DNA of 64,000 nucleotides from Robertkochia marina (GTDB lineage: Bacteria; Bacteroidota; Bacteroidia; Flavobacteriales; Flavobacteriaceae), in assembly GCF_004799345.1 (NCBI RefSeq), contig NZ_SSMC01000001.1, positions 1,178,001 to 1,242,000 on the forward strand, given 5' to 3'. Shown here piece by piece: positions 27,801 to 35,242 of the stretch (position 1 is the stretch's first letter; each line of letters starts with the position of its first letter). The translations under genes and the position numbers were made by a program. The notes beneath the pieces were generated by a model that was not told the origin of the DNA, made no database searches, and saw only the letters and a list, made by a program, of their open reading frames with translations.

Positions 27801-27992
27801 CATAAAATAAGTGAGCGGATCGTTGGCAATACCGGTACAGGCAACACTTCTGCCGCCTCGAAACGGGCCAATATTTCTCCACTGTAATTGATGAAATTCA
27901 GGAAGTTCTGAGGAAGAATTTCCGGTTTGAGCCTCAAGGGGTGTGGTAACAGCAAGACATGCCAATATCCACATGAGCACGTACTGCTTCAT
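24855..27992 (-). CDS. Secreted Asp-box (BNR/sortilin-like) beta-propeller protein (1045 aa)
   Basis: A signal peptide (MKQYVLMWILACLAVTTPLEAQ) is followed by a long beta-propeller region with about eleven Asp-box motifs, for example SLDSGKTW, TTDGGSNW, STNSGASW, SDDAGATW, SMNGGKTW, TTNEGNSW, TTNNGNSW and SVNGGKSW. This is the architecture of the VPS10/sortilin-like glycosyl-hydrolase-related family (GH74-type propellers). The C-terminal 250 residues add a beta-sandwich (DYYIPQSEDSLSLTLEILD) and a helical tail (KTQLKGHKKLLKDNEQY). Family members are annotated as glycosyl hydrolases without proven activity. No T9SS tail or lipobox is visible, so it is probably periplasmic. Confidence 0.85.
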   Translation of the reverse strand: MKQYVLMWILACLAVTTPLEAQTGNSSSELPEFHQLQWRNIGPFRGGRSVACTGIANDPLTYFMGSTGGGIWKTEDAGLSWHNISDPFLKTGTVGAIAVAPSDPNVVYAGMGEHAVRGVMTSSGDGMYRSLDSGKTWTHIGLDNSRHISDIVIHPTDPDRVYVAVQGAQYGNSEERGVYMTTDGGSNWERILFTHEHTGASSLAMDPDNPRILYASMWQHLRFPWTMQSGGEHSGIYKSTNSGASWKLLKEGLPEVMGKSGVTVSPANPDRLWAVIEAEGEKGGVYRSDDAGATWSQVNKDRINIARSWYYMEIFADPQDENTVYVLNAPMLKSVDGGRNFLPIPTPHGDNHDLWINPVNNDIMINANDGGANISMNGGKTWSEQSNQPTAQFYRVITDNQVPYHVYGGQQDNSAIAIASRTTGPGIGWKDWYSVAGCESAFLAFNPEDPSMVFGGCYQGIIDSWNRNNGTSKAIKPYPELALGNEPKDMKFRFNWNAPIVYSQHHSNTIYHAGNVIFKSQNEGIDWELISDDLTRNEKDKQGPGGQPFTNEAAGGENYNTITSVTESPHSKGTLWAGTDDGLLHMTTNEGNSWSNVTPKEVNDGIINSIEVSPHDPETVYITVMRYKRNDLTPYIYKTTNNGNSWKLITDGIDDEHTFARVVREDRKVKDLLYAGTETGLFISVNGGKSWNRFQLNLPAVPINDLTIRQNDLVAATAGRGFWILDDLSPIQQSKLAPPGELTIFQPKDTYLFEGGFSKKFTPGLGQNPRSGVSIDYYIPQSEDSLSLTLEILDTNGMVLRTFENKGSEDFKPWPGGPGKPEALPSESGFNRFTWDFRKEPVPAVEKVFVYGDYSGNRVIPGKYTLRLTSNGQSSETEVTILPNPNIKATTEDFKKQETFLNEIDALITDIHNSVNEMRSAKTQLKGHKKLLKDNEQYAELTNKADTLISTIETWETKLIQPDQKTFQDVINFNNKLNAELMYLKEFSAQEDPRITSGAKERLTDLKKMWTSLKAEQEKIINEGFKGFNELYRQKNIPAIMTSNK

Positions 27993-28109
27993 AGCGGTAT
28001 ATTTTAGGTTGGTTTTTGCTGTTTTTGTTTCCGGAATGTTCAGGTTCCGGAATGTTCGAAGGCGTAATTCAGAATCCTCTACCGTATTCTCCCGGTCTCA
28101 TTATTCCTC

Positions 28110-28667
28110 TCAGGGTTCTACACTGCCCCAATTCTCACCCGACTTGATCCTGTACAACTGCATTTCGGAAATGCCAAATTGCTTGGCGATCATCTTCATT
28201 CTTGTCTTACGGTTCGGATCGTTGATCTTGCGTTTTATGATCTTTACCTTGGCCTCAGTGAGTTTGGCATAGCTTCGGTGCGTCTTTTTACGCTCCTTGG
28301 CTTTGATGACTCTTGGATTCTTACTGTTGTGTTTGGTAAGTTCACTTCGTGTAGCCCAGGCCAGGTTTTCAGCCTTGTTATTTTGTTTGTCGTAATCAAG
28401 GTGGATTACAAATCTCTTCTCTTCCGCATTGTCGATAAAAAGTTCAGCAACCGCCCGGTGAATATATACGAGGTCATTCTTTTTATCCTTCTTAATAGCT
28501 GTGATCACGGTATACCCACCAACTTTTCCGGGGGTTAGCATTTTACCTTCCGGATGGTGTTTATAACTGATTACTCTGCCATAGTTTGAAATTCGGTACT
28601 TTTCATTTTCACGCCAATGCTCGCGCTGGAGGTCTTTCCAGACTTCATTCTTTAAGTTTATGATCAT
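28110..28667 (-). CDS. NUMOD4/HNH-type protein with C-terminal HTH
   Basis: A 185-residue protein. Residues 8-55 are a NUMOD4 motif (EVWKDLQREHWRENEKYRISNYGRV), normally a DNA-binding module of homing endonucleases. Next comes a degenerate HNH-like segment: VYIHRAVAELFI and FVIHLDYDKQNNKAENLAWAT, where homing enzymes usually have an invariant VNHIDGNKxNN. A C-terminal helix-turn-helix (RMKMIAKQFGISEMQLYRIKSG) follows. No intron or intein is nearby, so it is a free-standing gene. It may be a domesticated DNA-binding protein rather than an active mobile endonuclease. Confidence 0.8.
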   Translation of the reverse strand: MIINLKNEVWKDLQREHWRENEKYRISNYGRVISYKHHPEGKMLTPGKVGGYTVITAIKKDKKNDLVYIHRAVAELFIDNAEEKRFVIHLDYDKQNNKAENLAWATRSELTKHNSKNPRVIKAKERKKTHRSYAKLTEAKVKIIKRKINDPNRKTRMKMIAKQFGISEMQLYRIKSGENWGSVEP

Positions 28668-28701
28668 TTTCAGTGTTTGAGGGAAAGCGTAAATATAGTA
28701 C

Positions 28702-30234
28702 TTATTTCTTTTTTTTTACTTCATATAAGTCGAATCTTCTGTCTTTTAAGGTTTTTACACTTCCATGCTCGTGTAGCTCTTTTAGCAGGTCAATATCTAC
28801 ATCAACGATCAGGGTCATCTCAGTATTAGGGGTGGCTTCGGCTTTAATTCCATTGGTCGGAAAGGCAAAGTCGGAAGGGGTAAAAACAGCTGCCTGTGCA
28901 AATTGAATATCCATATTATTCACCTTCGGTAAGTTCCCCACGCAACCGGCTATGGCTACATAACATTCATTTTCAATGGCTCTGGCTTGTGCACAGTGCT
29001 TTACCCGGGTATATCCGTTCTGAGTGTCTGTTAAAAACGGAACAAACAGTATTTGCATCCCCTGGTCGGCCAGTAGTCTTGGCAGTTCGGGGAACTCAAC
29101 ATCATAACAGATCACGATACCGATACGTCCGCAATCGGTGTCGAAGGTTTTTATAAGATCACCTCCGCTCATACCCCAGGTGGATACTTCGTTAGGCGTA
29201 ATGTGTATTTTAGTATACATTTCTGAAGAACCATCGCGTTTGCAAAGAAAACCTACATTGAGCAGTTTCCCGTTTTCCAGGTAAGGCATACTCCCGGTAA
29301 TGATGTTGATGTTATAAGAAATGGCGAATTCCTCAAATTTCTTGCGAATCGGTTCTGTGAATTTGGCAAGCTCCCTGATGGCATCAGGTTCGTTCAGGTG
29401 ATTGTAATCGGCCATGAGTGGAGCCGTAAACAATTCCGGGAACAGTGCAAAATCACTGCTGTAGCCTGAAACGGCATCAATAAAGAATTCGGCTTGCTCA
29501 AAAAGGGCATCCAGGTTATATAACGGGCGCATTTGCCACTGAATGAGCCCCAGCCTGACAACAGATTTCTTAGAGTTAATAAGTTTTGGACTTGGCTCAT
29601 AATAAATATTATTCCACTCCATGAGAACAGCGAAGTCTTTAGATTCATTATCGCCCTCCAGGTAATTTTTCATCACCTTTCTAACGTGAAAATCATTGCT
29701 GAGCTGAAACGCCAGTACCGGATCAAAAAGGTCTTTCATACGAACCTTTTCGATGTATTGCTTGGGAGTCATTTGATCAGCAACCTTACTGTAATTAGGG
29801 ATTCTGCCGGCAAACATGATCCCTTTCAGATTAAGTTGTTCGCAAAGTTCTTTACGCTGGTCGTAAAGCCGCCTTCCTAATCGTAATCCCCGATATTTTG
29901 GGTGTATGAAAACGTCGATCCCGTAAATGATATTTCCTTTCGGATCGTGGGTAGAGAAGGTATAGTTTCCGGTTATCTCTTCGTAGGTGTGGTTTTCGTC
30001 AATATCATCTTCATCAATGATTAGCGAAAGGGCCGAACCTACCACTTTGCCATCCACTAATACTACAAGTTGCCCTTCCGGAAAAACCTTTAACAGTTTT
30101 TCAATATGGTGCTCCTTCCAGTACATGTCTTCCATTTCAGAATAGGATTCGATCATAGAGCGTTTCAGCTCAAAGTAATCTTCAATTTGAAGGTTACGCA
30201 GTTCGATTTTTTTCAGCGTGTTCTTTTGTTTCAT
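28702..30234 (-). CDS. GNAT acetyltransferase fused to a carbon-nitrogen hydrolase (nitrilase superfamily)
   Basis: A bifunctional 510-residue protein. Residues 10-215 are a GNAT domain (DVFIHPKYRGLRLGRRLYDQR is the acetyl-CoA loop). Residues 225-490 are a carbon-nitrogen hydrolase with its catalytic triad: Glu in FPELF, Lys in KIHITPNEV and Cys in IVICYDVEFPEL. The fusion occurs widely in bacteria, and the substrate is unknown; deamidation of a small amide together with N-acetylation is a possible pairing. It is cytoplasmic and appears monocistronic, divergent from the SSB gene with 169 bp between. Confidence 0.92.
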   Translation of the reverse strand: MKQKNTLKKIELRNLQIEDYFELKRSMIESYSEMEDMYWKEHHIEKLLKVFPEGQLVVLVDGKVVGSALSLIIDEDDIDENHTYEEITGNYTFSTHDPKGNIIYGIDVFIHPKYRGLRLGRRLYDQRKELCEQLNLKGIMFAGRIPNYSKVADQMTPKQYIEKVRMKDLFDPVLAFQLSNDFHVRKVMKNYLEGDNESKDFAVLMEWNNIYYEPSPKLINSKKSVVRLGLIQWQMRPLYNLDALFEQAEFFIDAVSGYSSDFALFPELFTAPLMADYNHLNEPDAIRELAKFTEPIRKKFEEFAISYNINIITGSMPYLENGKLLNVGFLCKRDGSSEMYTKIHITPNEVSTWGMSGGDLIKTFDTDCGRIGIVICYDVEFPELPRLLADQGMQILFVPFLTDTQNGYTRVKHCAQARAIENECYVAIAGCVGNLPKVNNMDIQFAQAAVFTPSDFAFPTNGIKAEATPNTEMTLIVDVDIDLLKELHEHGSVKTLKDRRFDLYEVKKKK

Positions 30235-30403
30235 GGGTATGTCATCTATGCGTTTATAAACGTTTATACACGCTTGTAAACGAAAGTAAATATGTAGCTA
30301 CCGTGTAATACTTAAGACCCAATGCATCTTTGTGCAAGAGATCTGGTACCACTCGAATTTACAAATAATAGATAAGTATTAATCATTAGAATCATCTGGA
30401 ATT

Positions 30404-30739
30404 ATGAATGCACTGAGAAACAAAGTACAGTTAATAGGAAACCTGGGTAATGACCCTGAGATCATCGAAATGGAAAGCGGTAAAAAGCTGGCCAGATTTT
30501 CTATGGCCACTAATGAAGCCTATAGAAATGCTGCAGGAGAACTTATAAAGGAGACCCAATGGCACTACATTGTAGCCTGGGGCAAGGTGGCTGAGATCAG
30601 CGAGAAATATCTTAAAAAGGGCTCAGAGGTTGCGCTTTCAGGAAAACTGACCACACGCACCTACCAGGATCAAAAAGGGGAACAAAAGTATATCACGGAA
30701 GTTAACTGTAACGAGCTGCTTTTGCTTGGTGGTAAGTGA
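30404..30739 (+). CDS. ssb: Single-stranded DNA-binding protein, short form
   Basis: An OB-fold SSB of 111 residues (NKVQLIGNLGNDPEI, FSMATNEAY, THYIVAWG-like QWHYIVAWGKVAE, TRTYQDQKGEQKYITEV). It ends right after the OB fold (LLLLGGK) and lacks the disordered linker and acidic C-terminal tip (DDDIPF-type) with which the main bacterial SSB recruits repair proteins. It is therefore likely an accessory SSB rather than the replication SSB. A terminator follows, then an octamer array and a REP-like element. Confidence 0.9.
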   Translation: MNALRNKVQLIGNLGNDPEIIEMESGKKLARFSMATNEAYRNAAGELIKETQWHYIVAWGKVAEISEKYLKKGSEVALSGKLTTRTYQDQKGEQKYITEVNCNELLLLGGK

Positions 30740-30752
30740 GTTTGTTGAACAG

Positions 30753-30786
30753 CACCCCGGATCCTTGTGGTTTGGGGTGTTTTTTT
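30753..30786 (+). terminator. terminator of ssb
   Basis: CACCCC / GGGGTG stem with a long loop, then seven T. Confidence 0.65.
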
Positions 30787-30789
30787 AAT

Positions 30790-30821
30790 GGGGATGTAGG
30801 GATGTGGGGATATGGGGATTG
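30790..30821. repeat. octamer array, unit GGGGATGT
   Basis: Four 8-bp units (GGGGATGT, AGGGATGT, GGGGATAT, GGGGATTG) lie directly after the ssb terminator. Confidence 0.75.
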
Positions 30822-30827
30822 AGTTCG

Positions 30828-30978
30828 AGGGACGAGCCTGCCTGGCATGCCACGGCAGACAGGTCTGGTTAATTATAGTACTGGGTTTAATTAAGACTTT
30901 CTTTAATGAGCCCTCCCCCTTGCAAAACCGATGGTTTTGCTTCCCCCTCCCGGAGGGAGAGGGGGTGTGCCACGCCTT
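30828..30978. repeat. REP-like palindrome cluster
   Basis: Consecutive hairpins: CCTGCCTGG ... GGCAGACAGG, GCAAAACC-GAT-GGTTTTGC, and CCCCCTCCC ... GGGAGAGGGGG, ending near CCACGCC. The last two hairpins have the same order as the element at 50536-50600 (GGTTTTGT-GAA-ACAAAACC then CCTTCCCCT-GAG-AGGGGAAGG). No gene is seen in 30740-31127. Confidence 0.7.
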
Positions 30979-31088
30979 AGCTGTCACTAAGAATAATACC
31001 AGGTAATTTTGGAGTCGAATCGTGTTCAACGCTTGTTTTGAATCGGGCAGATGGGAGTATTACTGCCCAATCACGAAAAGATCAGACC

Positions 31089-31119
31089 AAAAAAAGGCCC
31101 TGATGAATACCATCAGGGC
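31089..31119 (-). terminator. terminator of the Lys/Cys-rich small gene
   Basis: GCCCTGATG-AATAC-CATCAGGGC, followed on the minus strand by a run of seven T, 9 bp after the stop of the minus-strand gene. Confidence 0.85.
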
Positions 31120-31127
31120 TATTTGTT

Positions 31128-31310
31128 TTATGCAACTTTTTTGAGAAGATCAAAGCAGGGGCAGCGTTTACATCGCTTGCTTTCCGATTTCTTATACTTC
31201 TTACAGCATTTCGATTTCAGAGGTTTGGAAAAATCACCATCCTGAAGTTTCTTAACTTTCTTGAACTGTTCTTTCTTAACCTTCTTTTCTTTCTCTTTCT
31301 TCTTGCCCAA
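31128..31310 (-). CDS. Tiny Lys/Cys-rich protein (60 aa)
   Basis: A very basic protein, MGKKKEKEKKVKKEQFKKV at the start, with a cysteine-rich C-terminal half (SKCCKKYKKSESKRCKRCPC, six or so cysteines). Such a cluster could bind zinc or iron, and the lysine tract could contact nucleic acid; both are inferences. The start codon is TTG at 31310; no ATG is available in frame. It has an excellent Bacteroidota promoter just upstream (31333-31361) and its own intrinsic terminator 9 bp downstream, so it forms a complete single-gene unit, which strongly supports it being real. The ferritin gene lies immediately upstream on the same strand. Confidence 0.75.
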   Translation of the reverse strand: MGKKKEKEKKVKKEQFKKVKKLQDGDFSKPLKSKCCKKYKKSESKRCKRCPCFDLLKKVA

Positions 31311-31332
31311 GACCTTAAGTTTTTGATCGGGG

Positions 31333-31361
31333 CAAAGATATTTATTTTTAATGAATCCAAA
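31333..31361 (-). promoter_or_regulatory. Bacteroidota-type promoter of the 60-aa gene
   Basis: On the minus strand TTTG (31361-31358), 17 bp, then TATCTTTG (31340-31333): a full match to the TTTG-N17-TANNTTTG consensus. Transcription would start about 15 nt before the TTG start codon. Confidence 0.75.
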
Positions 31362-31382
31362 TAAACTTTAACACTTTCGGTC

Positions 31383-31901
31383 TCAGCCTTGTGTGGGGTC
31401 AACCGAGCTGCTTACATTAAGCTGTTTGATATCCCTGTCAAACAGGTAGAGTCCGCCCTTGTCATCACCGATCATACTGATCTTATCAAGAATGGTTCGA
31501 GCAACAGCCTCTTCCTCGATCTGCTCGGCTACATACCACTGTAGAAAATTATGGGTAGAGAAGTCTTTTTCGTTCAGCGTGATCTCCACGAGATTGTTAA
31601 TGCATTCAGAGACAAAGATCTCATGCTCGTATAGTTTTTGGAACATTTCCTGAAAAGAATCAAAAGTTACGTTGGGGGCTTTTAAGGCCGATACCTGGGC
31701 ATGCCCGCCTCTCTCATTGATATATTTTATAAGCTTGAGCATATGTTCCCGCTCTTCATCAGATTGAGCATACATAAATTGGGCTATACCATCCAGGCCT
31801 TTCACCTCTGCCCAGCATGCCATAGCTAAATAAACCTGTGAAGACTCTGCTTCTACACGCACCTGATCATTAAGTGCTTTTTCAATCGATTTACTAATCA
31901 T
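31383..31901 (-). CDS. ftnA: Ferritin
   Basis: A bacterial non-heme ferritin of 172 residues. The four-helix ferroxidase centre is readable: E17 region (RVEAESSQVYLAMACWAEV), DEEREHMLKLIKYINERGG with the conserved E-x-x-H, and EQIEEEAVARTILDKISMI. It oxidises Fe(II) and stores iron in a 24-mer in the cytoplasm. It stands about 65 bp from the tex gene on the same strand and just ahead of the Lys/Cys-rich small gene. No Fur box was recognised. Confidence 0.95.
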   Translation of the reverse strand: MISKSIEKALNDQVRVEAESSQVYLAMACWAEVKGLDGIAQFMYAQSDEEREHMLKLIKYINERGGHAQVSALKAPNVTFDSFQEMFQKLYEHEIFVSECINNLVEITLNEKDFSTHNFLQWYVAEQIEEEAVARTILDKISMIGDDKGGLYLFDRDIKQLNVSSSVDPTQG

Positions 31902-31965
31902 AAGTGTTGGTTTTGAGTAAATTTAATCAATTCAGTCCATATGCTAAACCCCTTTTAGGCGATGC

Positions 31966-34089
31966 TTAAAAGTTCATGGCTAACTGAATACGTTTTCGGT
32001 CAAGGTCTATAGATTCTACTTTTACCTTAACGTGTTGGTGCAGGCTTACCACCTCGTTGACGTCGGCAACATATCCATCTTTCAGTTTTGATATATGAAC
32101 CAATCCGCTCTCTTTGATGCCAATATCAACGAAACACCCAAAATTAGTGATGTTGTTAACGATTCCCGGAAGCACCTCTCCGGGTTTCAGGTCATTGATG
32201 GTTTTTATATGGGGAGCAAATTCGAACACTTTTGCCTTTTCCCTTGGGTCCAGTCCCGGCTTTTTCAGTTCCTTGAGAATGTCTTTAATAGTGGGTAATC
32301 CTACCTGTTCATCTACATACTTTTTCGGATCTATTTTTTCGATGGCTTTTTCATTGGCTATAAGGTCTTTTGCTTGTAAGCCCAGCTCCTCCGCCATGGA
32401 CTTAACCAAACCGTACCGTTCGGGGTGTACTGCTGAATTATCGAGCGGATTCTCTGCATCTCTGATACGAAGAAAAGCCGCCATCTGTTCAAAGGCTTTT
32501 TCACCCAGTCTGTTTACTTTTTTCAGATCGTTCCGGTTACTGAACTTACCGTTTTCTTTTCGCCATGCCACAATGTTGCCCGCCATTTTAGGGCCAATTC
32601 CTGATACATAAGAAAGCAGTGATTCACTGGCTGTATTTAAATTTACACCTACCTTGTTCACGCAACTGCTAACCACCAGGTCCAGTTCTTCCTTGAGCTT
32701 TGTTTGATCAACATCATGTTGATACTGTCCTACCCCGATCGATTTCGGATCTATCTTCACCAATTCGGCTAACGGGTCTGCAAGCCGTCTTCCTATAGAT
32801 ACTGCTCCTCTTACGGTCACATCGTAATTCGGGAATTCTTTCCGGGCTATGGGGGAGGCAGAATACACCGATGCTCCTGCTTCGCTTACGATAAATACCT
32901 GCAGGTCCCGGTCAAACCGAACCCGTTTTACCAGGGTTTCTGTTTCTCTTGATGCCGTACCATTACCTATGGCAATGGCCTCTATCTTATATGCATTGAC
33001 CAGGGTGCTTAGTTTTTTTATAGCATCCCGGTCATTTTTTTGAGGGGGATGCGGGTAAATGGTTTCATTGTGGAGTAATTCGCCGGCTTCTCCAAGACAA
33101 ACAATTTTACATCCGGTTCGGTAGCCGGGGTCTATGGCCAGGATGCGTTTTTCACCAAGAGGCGCACCCAGGAGCAGTTGCCGGAGATTCTTTGCAAATA
33201 CTTCAATCGCCGTTGCTTCTGCTTTTTCCCGGGCAGTATTCAGGGCTTCATTGGAAAGGGAGGGGGCAAGAAGTCGTTTATAAGCATCTTTAATGGCTTG
33301 CTCTAATTGTTCTGCACAGGCATTATTGCTTTTAATGACCTTCCTTTCAATAAAATCAAGAGCACGATCTTCATCAATGGTTACCGATACTTTTAAGACA
33401 CCTTCATTGGCTCCCCTCAGAATAGCCAGTAACCGGTGTGAAGGGCATCGGCTTAATGATTCTGACCAATCGAAGTAGTCACGATAGGTTTGCGCACTAT
33501 CTTCACCTTCCTTGGCTTTTGATACTTTTGAAGTCAAAACGGCATGCCTGGCGTACGACTGACGGAGGTAATTTCGTATATCAAGTCTTTCATTGATCCA
33601 TTCGGCAATGATATGTCGGGCCCCCTCCAGGGCATCGTTAGCTGTAGAAACCTCCGGACCGGTATATCTTTCAGCTTGTAGCTCAGGATCTCTTGTGTTT
33701 TGGGCCATGAGGATCCTGGCAAGAGGTTCCAGTCCTCTTTCCCGGGCCTTATCGGCTTTGGTCTTTCTGGTTTTTTTAAATGGAAGATACAGGTCTTCCA
33801 AAACGATCAGTGATTCGGCCTTATGAATATCAGTTTCCAGGTCGGGGGTAAGTACTTCCTGCTCCTTAAGGCTTTTAAGGATGGTCTCACGTCGCTTTTC
33901 GAGATCGCGAAATTCTTTGAGGTGCTTACTGATGAGTTCAATGGCAGTCTCGTCAAGGTTTCCGGTTCTTTCTTTCCGATACCTGGCTATAAAAGGAATC
34001 GTACAGCCTTCGTCAAAGAGTTTTAGAGTGCTCTCTATAGAAGTAACCTTTAGGTCAAGATGCTTTTGAATATATTGGGATGCTTTCAT
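31966..34089 (-). CDS. tex: Tex family RNA-binding transcription accessory protein
   Basis: About 707 residues from the ATG at 34089; eight upstream in-frame codons (MHLRRLRN) are less likely because MKASQYIQKHLDL is the usual Tex beginning. The order is N-terminal Tex helical domain (EGCTIPFIARYRKERTGNLDE), YqgF/RNase H-like domain (LAIDPGYRTGCKIV), helix-hairpin-helix repeats (LLSYVSGIGPKMAGNIVAWRKE) and a C-terminal S1 domain (VNNITNFGCFVDIGIKESG). Tex proteins bind RNA and affect transcription and RNA turnover. It is downstream of the HDAC-like gene on the same strand with a gap of about 60 bp. Confidence 0.96.
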   Translation of the reverse strand: MKASQYIQKHLDLKVTSIESTLKLFDEGCTIPFIARYRKERTGNLDETAIELISKHLKEFRDLEKRRETILKSLKEQEVLTPDLETDIHKAESLIVLEDLYLPFKKTRKTKADKARERGLEPLARILMAQNTRDPELQAERYTGPEVSTANDALEGARHIIAEWINERLDIRNYLRQSYARHAVLTSKVSKAKEGEDSAQTYRDYFDWSESLSRCPSHRLLAILRGANEGVLKVSVTIDEDRALDFIERKVIKSNNACAEQLEQAIKDAYKRLLAPSLSNEALNTAREKAEATAIEVFAKNLRQLLLGAPLGEKRILAIDPGYRTGCKIVCLGEAGELLHNETIYPHPPQKNDRDAIKKLSTLVNAYKIEAIAIGNGTASRETETLVKRVRFDRDLQVFIVSEAGASVYSASPIARKEFPNYDVTVRGAVSIGRRLADPLAELVKIDPKSIGVGQYQHDVDQTKLKEELDLVVSSCVNKVGVNLNTASESLLSYVSGIGPKMAGNIVAWRKENGKFSNRNDLKKVNRLGEKAFEQMAAFLRIRDAENPLDNSAVHPERYGLVKSMAEELGLQAKDLIANEKAIEKIDPKKYVDEQVGLPTIKDILKELKKPGLDPREKAKVFEFAPHIKTINDLKPGEVLPGIVNNITNFGCFVDIGIKESGLVHISKLKDGYVADVNEVVSLHQHVKVKVESIDLDRKRIQLAMNF

Positions 34090-34147
34090 ATTTCTTAGTC
34101 TTCTAAGGTGCAATTTAGGTATTAGAGAAGGGTAGGGTCAAGGACTT

Positions 34148-35050
34148 TCAGAAATAAATATTCCTGGCAAGTCTGAAGGTATTGGCATGGGCTTCAATAA
34201 TGGTTTTAATGTCAGGGGAGTAGCCTCCTCCCATACTGCATTGTACGGGAATACCTTGCTTGTAACATGTTTCCAGGACGAATTCATCTCTTTTCCTGCA
34301 ACCTTCAAGGGTGAGTCCCAGCTTCCCTAATTTGTCTGATGCCACCACATCAACCCCACAGAGGTAAAAAATAAAGTCTGGACACTGCTCCTTAATAAGC
34401 TGCGGCAAAATCTCGTAAAGGCGTTCGAGATATCCCTCATCGCCGGTCTTGTCTTCCAGGGCAATGTCGAGATCGCTCTGTTCTTTTTTAAAAGGGTAAT
34501 TATTCCTGCCATGCATGGAAAAGGTAAAAACACTCGGATCATTGGCAAAGATCTCGGCGGTGCCGTTGCCTTGGTGTACATCCAGGTCTACAACAAGGAT
34601 CTTTTTGGCTTTCTCTTTATTTTGAAGGTATCTGGCCCCTATAGCCTGGTCGTTGAGAAGGCAGAAGGCCTCTCCTTTATCGGTATAGGCGTGATGGGTG
34701 CCACCGGCAATATTCATGGCAATTCCATGTTCCAGGGCATAATCACAACCTGTTATGGTGCCTTGGGCGATGATCACCTCCCGGTCTACCAACTCCTGAG
34801 AAAGCGGAAATCCGATGCGTCTTACCTCCCTGGCATTCAAAAGTAATTGTGTGAGCCTGGTATAATAGTCATGGTCATGAACCCTTAGGATGTCTTCATC
34901 ATTGGGGCGGTCGGGGGTAAAGAAATCATCCGGTTCACAGGTGCCCTCATGCAACAACTGTTTTGGCAGCAGGTCGTACTTGGCCATAGGAAATCGGTGT
35001 CCCTCTGGCAAGGGATGCTTGTAAATAGGATGATAGGCTATTTTAAGCAT
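34148..35050 (-). CDS. Histone deacetylase-like amidohydrolase
   Basis: A 300-residue zinc deacetylase of the HDAC/acetoin utilization/acetylpolyamine amidohydrolase superfamily. Zinc ligands are visible in VVDLDVHQGNGTA (Asp and His) and CGVDVVASDKLG (Asp). The active-site tandem His lies in GGTHHAYTDKG, and the transition-state Tyr in SMGGGYSPD. It is cytoplasmic, without signal peptide. The substrate may be acetylated proteins, polyamines or small amides. It is divergent from the alcohol dehydrogenase gene and upstream of tex on the same strand. Confidence 0.92.
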   Translation of the reverse strand: MLKIAYHPIYKHPLPEGHRFPMAKYDLLPKQLLHEGTCEPDDFFTPDRPNDEDILRVHDHDYYTRLTQLLLNAREVRRIGFPLSQELVDREVIIAQGTITGCDYALEHGIAMNIAGGTHHAYTDKGEAFCLLNDQAIGARYLQNKEKAKKILVVDLDVHQGNGTAEIFANDPSVFTFSMHGRNNYPFKKEQSDLDIALEDKTGDEGYLERLYEILPQLIKEQCPDFIFYLCGVDVVASDKLGKLGLTLEGCRKRDEFVLETCYKQGIPVQCSMGGGYSPDIKTIIEAHANTFRLARNIYF

Positions 35051-35242
35051 AACTATAGTGAAAGAGTTGAGAGTTGGTTACGGGATATGCGAAGATATAG
35101 AAAACCATGAATTGACATGTGTTTAACAATATGAAGAATTTTATATACCCTAAAAAGGTTTAATAGGTTGTAAATCAATATTTTACTACCTTGAAAAGCA
35201 AAGCCGGAATGCTGTCCGGAAATGTTGAATGATAATTAATAA

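Noticed and set aside
28110-28667. Active homing endonuclease in an intron
   Set aside because: The flanking genes are complete and no intron or intein borders are visible.
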